Positions 1 to 6,572 of a DNA stretch of 64,000 bases are shown in pieces. Origin of the DNA: Rhodanobacteraceae bacterium. GTDB lineage: Bacteria > Pseudomonadota > Gammaproteobacteria > Xanthomonadales > Rhodanobacteraceae. The stretch lies in NCBI GenBank assembly GCA_030123585.1, contig CP126120.1, positions 2,605,001-2,669,000 on the forward strand, read 5' to 3'. Position 1 is the stretch's first letter; every line of letters starts with the position of its first letter. The notes beneath the pieces were generated by a model. That model searched no databases. It saw only the letters and a program-made list of their open reading frames with translations, and had not been told where the DNA came from. A program made the position numbers and the translations under genes.

Positions 1-877
1 GCTTGTGTGCCCACAGGTATTGCGCGGGCGCTTCGCGCACCATGCGCTCGATCGCGGCGTTGACGCGGGCGGTGTCGGCGACGACATCATCGCCCGGAAA
101 GTCTTCCAGCGGCGCTTCCAGCCGCAGCACGTAACCGCCATCTTCGGTGCGGCGGTGGAAGAACGGCATCACCGCGGCGCCCGAGAGCCGCGCGAGATGA
201 TGGGTCGCCGTGATCGTCGAAGCGGGGATGCCGAAGAACGGCGCGAACACCGAATCCTTGCCGCGCATGTCCTGGTCGGGCGCATACCAGACGGTGCCGC
301 CGCGCTTCAGGTATTTCACGCATCCGCGCAACTGGTCCTTGTCGAACATCGCGTCGGCGTAGGCGAGGCGCGCGCGCAGCACGTTCCATTCGAACACGTC
401 CGAATCCATCCGCCGGTACATCCCGGCGATCCTGATCCGGCGCGAGATCAGCCGCGCGCACAGTTCCAGGTGCGAGAAATGCCCGCCCACCAGCAGCACG
501 CCACGGCCCGCGGCGCGTGCGGCTTCGAGATGTTCCAGCCCCTCGATGTCGACGTGCAGCTTCGCGAGCTTCGCATCGGACGCGAACCAGCCCAGCGCGA
601 ATTCGCCCAGCATCCGCCCCATCTCGCGGGTGGCTTCGCGGCGCAACGCTTCGCGTTGTTGCGCATCGAGTTCGGGAAAACACAGTTCGAGGTTGCGCGC
701 GATCACGTGCCGCCTTGCGCGCAGCAGCGGCGATGTGAGCACGCCGAATGCCGCGCCCAGCCGGATCACCCAGCGCGCCGGTAGCCACACGATCGCGCGA
801 ATGAAGCCGATGCCCAGCCACGCCGGCCAGTGGCGCGGCGCCAGCAGCTTGCGTGGGATGGGTGGCGATGCAGGCAT
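1..877 (-). CDS. lpxL: Lipid A biosynthesis lauroyl/myristoyl acyltransferase (LpxL/HtrB family), 3' end cut by window edge
   Basis: This gene reads leftwards off the window, so its C-terminus is missing; 292 codons are visible and full-length relatives have about 300-310. The family transfers a secondary acyl chain from acyl-ACP onto Kdo2-lipid IVA at the inner membrane. An N-terminal hydrophobic stretch at about residues 20-50 fits a membrane anchor. The HX4D/E catalytic motif is seen as GGHFSHLE near residues 131-138. Further conserved blocks are RRHVIARNLELCFPEL (about 55-70) and the late segment WYAPDQD. The ATG at 875-877 was chosen because the similarity begins right after it. Which acyl chain is added cannot be told from sequence. 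Confidence 0.9.
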   Translation of the reverse strand, partial: MPASPPIPRKLLAPRHWPAWLGIGFIRAIVWLPARWVIRLGAAFGVLTSPLLRARRHVIARNLELCFPELDAQQREALRREATREMGRMLGEFALGWFASDAKLAKLHVDIEGLEHLEAARAAGRGVLLVGGHFSHLELCARLISRRIRIAGMYRRMDSDVFEWNVLRARLAYADAMFDKDQLRGCVKYLKRGGTVWYAPDQDMRGKDSVFAPFFGIPASTITATHHLARLSGAAVMPFFHRRTEDGGYVLRLEAPLEDFPGDDVVADTARVNAAIERMVREAPAQYLWAHK

Positions 878-900
878 GGCGGGCGATGATAGCAATCGGT

Positions 901-1000
901 GATCCTGCCGTAGGGCGGGAAAAGCCGCGCAGCGGCGCATCCCGCGCGCGGGCAGTTGCGGTAGGGCGGGAGTAGCGCAGCGCATCCCGCCGAGTGGGAT
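901..1000. repeat. Two copies of a GTAGGGCGGG...GCATCCCGC palindromic repeat
   Basis: Between the lpxL start and the rep end there are two similar units, at about 910-945 and 961-990. Each begins GTAGGGCGGGA and ends GCGCATCCCGC, so each can fold back on itself. They resemble the small dispersed intergenic palindromes common in this bacterial group. No gene is visible here. Confidence 0.6.
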
Positions 1001-1002
1001 CA

Positions 1003-1032
1003 CCCGAAGGCGGGTTGTCACCCGCCTTCGGG
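1003..1032 (-). terminator. Strong hairpin just downstream of rep
   Basis: A perfect 13-bp inverted repeat (CCCGAAGGCGGGT and its complement) encloses a 4-base loop. It sits 8 bases beyond the rep stop codon. No T-run follows, so it is terminator-like or a 3' mRNA-protecting hairpin rather than a textbook intrinsic terminator. Confidence 0.55.
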
Positions 1033-1039
1033 GCGCGAT

Positions 1040-3016
1040 TCAACCCAGCATCGCCGCGATCTTCGCCAGATGCGTGGCCGCGGCTTCGCGCCGTGCTTGA
1101 GCATCGGCTTCGGGATCGGCACCGTCGCGGTGCAGGTCACTCGCCGGCAGTTCGTCGAGGAAGCGGCTGGGTTTTTGCTTGAACGTTTGCCCGAAGCGCC
1201 GCCCCTGCACGCTGTAACTCAGATGCAGCAGCTCTTTCGCGCGGGTGAGCCCGACGTAGAACAGGCGGCGTTCCTCGTCGAGTCGGCCTTCGTCGATTGC
1301 GCCCTCGTGCGGCAGCGTGCCGTCCTCGCAGCCGACGATGTGCACGCAGCGGAACTCCAGCCCTTTCGCCGAGTGCAGGGTCATCAGGCGTACCGCGTCG
1401 CCGCCGTCGTCCTTGTCGGCGCGCGACAGCAGTGCGAGCTGCGCGGCGAGATCGTTGGCGCGCGAGCGGCCGTCGTCCATCGCGCGGAACCAGCCGATCA
1501 GTTCGCGCACGTTGCCGAGGCGGCGCTCGCGCAGGGCTTCGTCGCGCACGCCGTGCGCAAGATGTTCGACATAGCGCGTGCGGCGCAGCAGTTCCTCGGT
1601 CAGATCGACGGCGCCGGCGTGCCGGGCGTGCGCCTGCAGTCCGTCGATCAGCTCGACGAAGCCCGCCAGCGCCGCAGCCGGCCGCGCCGCGAGTTGCTGC
1701 AGCACCGCGTGGCTGTGCGCGGCGGTCAGCAGCGACAGGTGCTTCGACTGCGCGAGTTCGCCGAGCTTCTCCAGCGTGGTCGCGCCGATCTCGCGGCGCG
1801 GCACGTTGACGATGCGGAGGAACGCCGCGTCGTCGTCGGGGTTCGCGACAAGCCGCAAATACGCCAGCACGTCCTTGACCTCGGCGCGATCGAGGAAGCT
1901 CAGTGCGCCGGTCAGGTGATACGGAATGCGCGCCAACTGCAGCGCCTTTTCCAGCGCGCGCGCCTGGTGGTTGCCGCGATACAGCAGCGCGCAGTCCGAC
2001 CACGCCAACGCGTGCTTGCCGCGCAGGTGCAGCAGTTGCGACGCGACGCGTTCGGCTTCGTGCTCGGCATCGCGGCATTCCAGCACGCGGATCGGCGTGC
2101 CTTCGCCGTGCGCGCTCCACAGTTTCTTGGGGTGCGCGTGCGGATTGTTGGCGATCAGCGCGTTGGCCGCACGCAGGATGCGCTGCGCGCAACGGTAATT
2201 CTGTTCCAGCTTGACCACGCGCAGTTTCGGATAGTCGCGCGCCAACTGGTCGAGGTTGCCGGGATCGGCGCCGCGCCACGCGTAGATCGACTGGTCGTCG
2301 TCGCCCACGCAGGTGAACGCGCCGCGCTCGCCGGCCAGCAGTTTCAGGAAGGCGTATTGCGCGGCGTTGGTGTCCTGGCACTCGTCCACCAGCAGGTAGC
2401 GGATGCGTTCGCGCCACGCCAGCCGGACTTCTTCATCACGTTGCAGGATTTCCACCGGCAGCCGGATCAGGTCATCGAAATCGACCGCGTTGAATGCGGC
2501 CAGCCGCTTCTGGTACGCGGCGTAGGTCTTCGCGGCTTCCAGTTCGCGCGGTGCGCGCGCGGCGTCCAGCGCCTGCTCCGGCGTGAGGCCGTCGCTTTTC
2601 ATCCGCGACAGCAGCGAGCGCAACTGGAACAACTGCTCGGGCTTCACCGCCGCGCCCGCGAGTTCCTTGACGATGCCCGCGCTGTCGTCGGCGTCCAGCA
2701 CCGAAAAGCCGCGCCGCAGGCCGGCGCGCGCATGCTCGATCTGCAGGAACTTCAGGCCCAGCGCGTGGAAGGTGCACACCGAAAGCGCTTCGGCAGCTTC
2801 GCCCTTCACCCGCTTCGCCACGCGTTCGCGCATCTCGCGCGCGGCCTTGTTGGTGAAGGTGATCGCGGCGATCTTCGCCGGCGGGGCGGCGCCGCGCGCG
2901 ACGAGGTGCGCGATCTTCTCGACGATCACGCGGGTCTTGCCCGAGCCGGCGCCGGCCAGCACCAGCAGGGGGCCGTCGACGTATTCGACGGCGGCGCGTT
3001 GTTGCGGATTCAACAT
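1040..3016 (-). CDS. rep: ATP-dependent DNA helicase Rep (UvrD/Rep superfamily 1A)
   Basis: A 658-residue protein, close to the 673 of E. coli Rep. It is a 3'-5' single-strand DNA translocase that unwinds DNA and clears blocked replication forks. Visible motifs are Q motif MLNPQQ at the N-terminus, Walker A AGAGSGKT at residues 21-28, Walker B LLVDECQDTN, the VGDDDQSIYAWRGA block, and MTLHSAKGLEF late in the protein. The open frame extends further upstream, but that stretch has no family similarity. The ATG at 3014-3016 starts exactly at the Q motif. Rep versus UvrD rests on length and the short C-terminus. Confidence 0.93.
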   Translation of the reverse strand: MLNPQQRAAVEYVDGPLLVLAGAGSGKTRVIVEKIAHLVARGAAPPAKIAAITFTNKAAREMRERVAKRVKGEAAEALSVCTFHALGLKFLQIEHARAGLRRGFSVLDADDSAGIVKELAGAAVKPEQLFQLRSLLSRMKSDGLTPEQALDAARAPRELEAAKTYAAYQKRLAAFNAVDFDDLIRLPVEILQRDEEVRLAWRERIRYLLVDECQDTNAAQYAFLKLLAGERGAFTCVGDDDQSIYAWRGADPGNLDQLARDYPKLRVVKLEQNYRCAQRILRAANALIANNPHAHPKKLWSAHGEGTPIRVLECRDAEHEAERVASQLLHLRGKHALAWSDCALLYRGNHQARALEKALQLARIPYHLTGALSFLDRAEVKDVLAYLRLVANPDDDAAFLRIVNVPRREIGATTLEKLGELAQSKHLSLLTAAHSHAVLQQLAARPAAALAGFVELIDGLQAHARHAGAVDLTEELLRRTRYVEHLAHGVRDEALRERRLGNVRELIGWFRAMDDGRSRANDLAAQLALLSRADKDDGGDAVRLMTLHSAKGLEFRCVHIVGCEDGTLPHEGAIDEGRLDEERRLFYVGLTRAKELLHLSYSVQGRRFGQTFKQKPSRFLDELPASDLHRDGADPEADAQARREAAATHLAKIAAMLG

Positions 3017-3109
3017 CGGGAATCGAACTCGGTGTTCGTGCAAGAATGGCGATTGTCGGCGAGACCTGCGTCGATGACCAGCGTCCTGCGAAGCTCCAAG
3101 GAATCTCCG

Positions 3110-3868
3110 ATGTCCGAACCCGACTGGTCGCGCCCGCACTGGACGCGCGACGAAGCCAAGGCCATGCTGGTGTACTTCGTGTTCGGCGAATTTCCCGTGG
3201 AGCTGCGGCTCGATCTCTCCGCGCACGGCAGCGCGGGCTTGCCCGCGGGCGTCCAGATGGGACGCATCCCGAAGGCCATGCTGGCGCACTGGGAAGGCCA
3301 TCCCTTGCGCGGCGCGCTCGGTGAAATCCTGCGCGAAGGCAATCACGAGGCGTTCGAAGCCGCGCGCAAGGCGCCGGAATGCCTGATGCTGCGCGGCGAG
3401 CTGGCCGATGCCGACTCGCTCGCATATTTGCGCGACACACTGGGCGTGATCGCTGCGCTACTGGATGCGGGCGGCGTCGCGGTGGTCGATCCGCAGATCC
3501 TCGAGATGTTCGGTGCCGACGACTGGCGCACGCGCTACGACGCCGGCGAGCGTTCGGCGCCGCGCAATCACGTGCTGGTGCTGTGCCACGACGACGCCGG
3601 CGGCAGCGCGTGGGTCAAGACCCGCGGCATGCGCAAGTTCGCGCGCCCCGACGTCAGCATCCGCCGCGTGCCGCAGGCGGAGGTGCAACGTGCCGGCGCG
3701 ATCGCGGCACGACTGGTCGACCTGCAGGCGCGCGGGATGCGCTTCGGCGACGGCTCGACGCTGGATGTCGAAGGTGTGCCGAGTGGTCTGCGCCTGACGC
3801 GCGGCGGTTCGCTGGACGATCCGGAGTTCAACAACACGAAGCTGGAACTCGTCTGGCCCGCTGCATAG
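3110..3868 (+). CDS. Conserved protein of unknown function, 252 residues
   Basis: I do not recognise the family. The protein is soluble-looking, with no signal peptide or membrane helix. It is rich in charged residues, with a central hydrophobic stretch (GVIAALLDAGGVAVVDP) and a WVKTRGMRKFARPD block. The frame is open far upstream, but that part is only the antisense of rep. The ATG at 3110 is preceded by AAGGA with seven bases of spacing, which decides the start. It is divergent from rep with about 90 bases between, and arfB follows 24 bases downstream. Confidence 0.75.
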   Translation: MSEPDWSRPHWTRDEAKAMLVYFVFGEFPVELRLDLSAHGSAGLPAGVQMGRIPKAMLAHWEGHPLRGALGEILREGNHEAFEAARKAPECLMLRGELADADSLAYLRDTLGVIAALLDAGGVAVVDPQILEMFGADDWRTRYDAGERSAPRNHVLVLCHDDAGGSAWVKTRGMRKFARPDVSIRRVPQAEVQRAGAIAARLVDLQARGMRFGDGSTLDVEGVPSGLRLTRGGSLDDPEFNNTKLELVWPAA

Positions 3869-3892
3869 CGTTTCTCGCGTAATCTTTGCCGC

Positions 3893-4312
3893 ATGCGCAT
3901 CTCGGCTTCCATCGACATCCCCGAATCGGAATTGACCGAGCGCTTCCTGCGCGCGGACGGCCCCGGCGGGCAGCACGTCAACCGCACCGAAAGCGCGGTG
4001 GAATTGCGCTTCGATGTAGCGCAATCGCCCTCGCTGCCCGAAGACGTGCGCGCACGGGTGCTGGCGCGGCGCGACCGGCGGCTGACCGACGACGGCGTGC
4101 TGGTGATCCAGGCGCGCCGTTTCCGCGACCAGGCGCGCAACCGCGAGGATGCGCGCGCGCGGCTGGTCGAAATCCTCCGCTCCGCACTCACGCCGCCGAA
4201 GAAACGCGTGGCGACCAAGCCGACCCGCGCTTCGAAGGAACGCCGCATCGCCGGCAAGAAACAGCGCGGCGCGGTGAAACGCAACCGCGGTCGCGCGTGG
4301 AGCGACGATTGA
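3893..4312 (+). CDS. arfB: Alternative ribosome-rescue peptidyl-tRNA hydrolase ArfB (YaeJ)
   Basis: A 139-residue protein, the usual ArfB length. It rescues ribosomes stalled without a stop codon by hydrolysing peptidyl-tRNA. The catalytic GGQ lies at residues 25-27 in the context ADGPGGQHVNRTES, typical of class I release factors and their relatives. The C-terminal tail (about residues 100-139) is strongly basic (KKR, KERR, GKKQRG, KRNRG), as expected for the helix that enters the empty mRNA channel. It lacks the codon-recognition domains of RF1/RF2, which separates it from those. Confidence 0.93.
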   Translation: MRISASIDIPESELTERFLRADGPGGQHVNRTESAVELRFDVAQSPSLPEDVRARVLARRDRRLTDDGVLVIQARRFRDQARNREDARARLVEILRSALTPPKKRVATKPTRASKERRIAGKKQRGAVKRNRGRAWSDD

Positions 4313-4344
4313 GCAACCCGTCGCGTGATCGCACCCACCCCACC

Positions 4345-4452
4345 CCTCCCCCGCATGCGGGGGAGGGAGATGAGCGCGCAGCGCGAATGGGAGGGGGCAA
4401 TGACGTGCCCCCGCATGCGGGGGAGGGCGACGAGCGCGCAGCGCGAGTGGGC
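4345..4452. repeat. Two tandem 60-bp-period repeat units with CCCCCGCATGCGGGGG palindromes
   Basis: Two near-identical units start 60 bases apart (about 4348 and 4408). Each contains the palindrome CCCCCGCATGCGGGGG followed by AGGG, GAGCGCGCAGCGCGA and TGGG. They fill the gap between arfB and the next acyltransferase. No gene is seen in this gap. Confidence 0.75.
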
Positions 4453-4467
4453 GAGCCGGGGTCTGTC

Positions 4468-4493
4468 GCGGAATGCGTTGAATCGCATTCCGC
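4468..4493. repeat. Perfect 10-bp-stem hairpin
   Basis: GCGGAATGCG and its reverse complement flank a 6-base loop. It lies between arfB and the downstream acyltransferase and may end transcription from arfB or be part of the adjoining repeat. No T-run follows. Confidence 0.5.
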
Positions 4494-4587
4494 GCCGGCG
4501 AGCGCACGGCCAGGGACGGCCGGGCAGGCGCCCAGCACCACGGACGGTTGCTCGCCGAGTCATCTGCCCCCGCGGCTGCCGCCCAAC

Positions 4588-5142
4588 ATGCCGCAGTTTC
4601 CCGATCGCGCCTGGCGCCACGCGTTCCGCGCCGCCGTGCGCGCCAGCGGGTGGCGTCTCGAAGGCGCGCTGCCGGACGTGCCGAAACTGGTGCTGATCGT
4701 CGCGCCGCATTCGTCGTGGTGGGACGGCATCTGGGGCCTGCTGTTCAAGATCGCGCTGGGCGCCGACATCGCGTTCATGGCCAAGCGCGAACTGTTCCGC
4801 TGGCCGTTGGGCGGGCTGTTGCGCAAGCTTGGCGGCGTGCCGATCGCCCGCGGCGCCGCGGGCGACGTGGTCGAGCAGATGGTCGAACGTTTCCGCGCGC
4901 GCGAGCGGCTGTGGCTGGGCATCGAGCCCGAGGGCACGCGCAAGGCTGTTGCGAAATGGAAATCAGGCTTCTGGCACATCGCGCGCCAGGCCGGCGTGCC
5001 GATCCTGCCGGGCTATTTCGATTATCCGCGCAAGGTGATCGGCCTTGGCCCGTTGTTTACGCCCGGTGACGACAAGGACGCCGACATCGCCGCGCTGCGC
5101 GCCTTCTACGCCCCCTATCAAGGAAAACACCGCGGAGTCTGA
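4588..5142 (+). CDS. PlsC-like lysophospholipid/glycerol-3-phosphate acyltransferase
   Basis: A 184-residue protein of the PlsC (LPLAT) superfamily, which acylates lysophospholipids or related acceptors at the membrane. The HX4D catalytic motif is HSSWWD at residues 41-46, and the acceptor-binding EGTR is at 115-118. It is shorter than PlsC (about 240), lacking an N-terminal membrane helix. The frame runs upstream through repeat DNA and overlaps arfB, so the ATG at 4588 is taken as the start. The substrate is unknown. Its last codons and downstream bases occur again 109 bases further on. Confidence 0.85.
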   Translation: MPQFPDRAWRHAFRAAVRASGWRLEGALPDVPKLVLIVAPHSSWWDGIWGLLFKIALGADIAFMAKRELFRWPLGGLLRKLGGVPIARGAAGDVVEQMVERFRARERLWLGIEPEGTRKAVAKWKSGFWHIARQAGVPILPGYFDYPRKVIGLGPLFTPGDDKDADIAALRAFYAPYQGKHRGV

Positions 5143-5285
5143 CGGCTTCCCCACACGCAAACCTGCCCGAAGCCGAACCCGCCGGCACCAACTTCCCCTC
5201 TCCCGTTCACGGGAGAGGGCAAAGGGTGAGGGGAAAGCACCGCGGAGTGTGACAGCTTTCCCGCGCGTACCCGCCCGGAGCCGAA
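5123..5285. repeat. Direct repeat of the acyltransferase 3' end, plus a CTCTCCC...GGGAGAG palindrome
   Basis: The stretch 5123-5177, containing the stop codon of the preceding acyltransferase, is repeated with several substitutions at 5232-5285; both contain CACCGCGGAGT. Between them at about 5192-5222 lies a CCCTCTCCCG...CGGGAGAGGG hairpin. That hairpin belongs to a repeat also seen near 6525, 19320 and 41080. No gene is present before 5364. Confidence 0.65.
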
Positions 5286-5369
5286 CGCTCGTTCGGCCGG
5301 ATAGCCCGCTGCGATGCGGGCCGGACGGGGCTGCAGTATGATCGACCACCGACCTCAAAGGGGGTGGTT

Positions 5370-6401
5370 GTGTCGAGCGTCCAGTCGCAGCGGGTCACGA
5401 GGGATCCCACCGAGCCGCCGGGAAGCGTGCCGGCCATGGGCCGGCTGCCGCGCCAGTTGTCGGCGCACGAGATGGCACTGTTCGCCGAGGTGGGCCAGCG
5501 CATCGAACTCGATGCCGGGCGGGCCGTGTTCCGCCGCGGCGAATTCGGCCGCAGCCTGTTCGTGATCGAATCCGGCCGCATCCTGCTGGAGTTCGCCGGC
5601 GACCTGCCCGACAAGCTGGTCGGCGCCGGCGAATATTTCGGCGAGCTGGCCCTGTTCGTGGGCCAGCACGCGCGTTCCGGCAGCGCGCTCGCGGCCGAGG
5701 CCAGCGTGGTCTACCTGATCGACCCCGAGGCCTTCGAAGGCCTGATGCGCCGCGATCCGCTGGCCATCGCGCAGTTCATGCTGCGCTCCTTCACCTACCT
5801 CGTGGCCAGCGAACAACAGTTGATCGCCAACTACAAGCGCCGCAACGAAGACCTGATGCAGACGCTCGATTCGCTGCGCCAGACCCGCGACCAGTTGCAA
5901 CTGGCGCGCCGCCAGGTCTGCACCGACGACCTGACCGGCCTGTGCAACCGGCGCGGGCTGTACCAGTACCTCGAGGGCGCCGCCGAGATGCGCGACCGCC
6001 ATCGCCACATCGGCCTGCTGCTGATTGACATCGATCACTTCAAGCAGATCAACGACCAGTACGGGCACCTGGTGGGTGACGAGGTGCTGCGCGCGATCGG
6101 CGCGGAAATCCAGGATGCCGCGGGCGTCACCGACCTGCCGTGCCGGCTGGGCGGCGACGAATTCGCGCTGCTGACGCAGGTGCAGGACCAGCGCGAGCTG
6201 ACTGAACGCGCGCTGCGCATCGCCGAAGGCGTGCGCCAGTTGCGCTTCCCGCAGTCCGCGCCGCCGCTCACGGTGTCGGTCAGCGTCGGCGGCGGACTGT
6301 GCCGCGACGACGGCGAATGGTCGATCTGGTACAGCGAGGCCGATTGCGCGCTGTACCACGTGAAAGGCTCCGGCGGCGACGGTGCGCACGTGATGAGTTG
6401 A
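5370..6401 (+). CDS. Diguanylate cyclase with N-terminal cyclic-nucleotide-binding domain
   Basis: A 343-residue predicted cytoplasmic protein. Residues about 20-135 form a Crp-like cNMP-binding domain (RGEFGRSLFVIESGRILLEF, GEYFGELALF). Next is a probable linker helix, then a GGDEF domain from about 180 to the end. The active-site motif is intact (RLGGDEFAL), as are the DDLTGLCNRRG and DIDHFKQIND segments, so it probably makes cyclic di-GMP. A GTG at 5370 has AAGGGG six to seven bases upstream; an in-frame GTG at 5364 is the alternative. The ligand of the sensor domain, cAMP or otherwise, is not evident. Confidence 0.9.
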   Translation: MSSVQSQRVTRDPTEPPGSVPAMGRLPRQLSAHEMALFAEVGQRIELDAGRAVFRRGEFGRSLFVIESGRILLEFAGDLPDKLVGAGEYFGELALFVGQHARSGSALAAEASVVYLIDPEAFEGLMRRDPLAIAQFMLRSFTYLVASEQQLIANYKRRNEDLMQTLDSLRQTRDQLQLARRQVCTDDLTGLCNRRGLYQYLEGAAEMRDRHRHIGLLLIDIDHFKQINDQYGHLVGDEVLRAIGAEIQDAAGVTDLPCRLGGDEFALLTQVQDQRELTERALRIAEGVRQLRFPQSAPPLTVSVSVGGGLCRDDGEWSIWYSEADCALYHVKGSGGDGAHVMS

Positions 6402-6409
6402 AGTTTTTC

Positions 6410-6562
6410 CTTCTCCCAATGGGGGAAGCTGCCATCCATGGCCGAGAGCTCCATGGTGGCGCGGAGCGCCGGATGAGGGTCCGGGTTTCGCGTGGATCCA
6501 TTTTCACGACTTTTCCGAACCCTCACCCCAACCCCTCTCCCACGGGGAGAGGGGCTTCAATC
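6410..6562. repeat. Intergenic repeat of the CTCTCCC...GGGAGAGG family
   Basis: The gap between the diguanylate cyclase and the class III cyclase gene holds CTTCTCCCAATGGGGGAAG, then GGATGAGGGTCCGGGTTTCGCG, then ACCCCTCTCCCACGGGGAG. The same elements recur at 19318-19380 and 41077-41207. It may act as a transcription end signal for the upstream gene. Confidence 0.55.
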
Positions 6563-6572
6563 GGGCATCGCC

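Noticed and set aside
1..784. Plus-strand frame at the left edge (259 codons)
   Set aside because: It lies opposite the clear lpxL coding frame and has a typical antisense composition (His/Arg-rich).
1070..3109. Very long plus-strand open frame (932 codons) covering the rep gene
   Set aside because: It is the antisense of rep; only its last part (from 3110) has its own ribosome-binding site and a protein-like composition. GC-rich DNA produces such frames.
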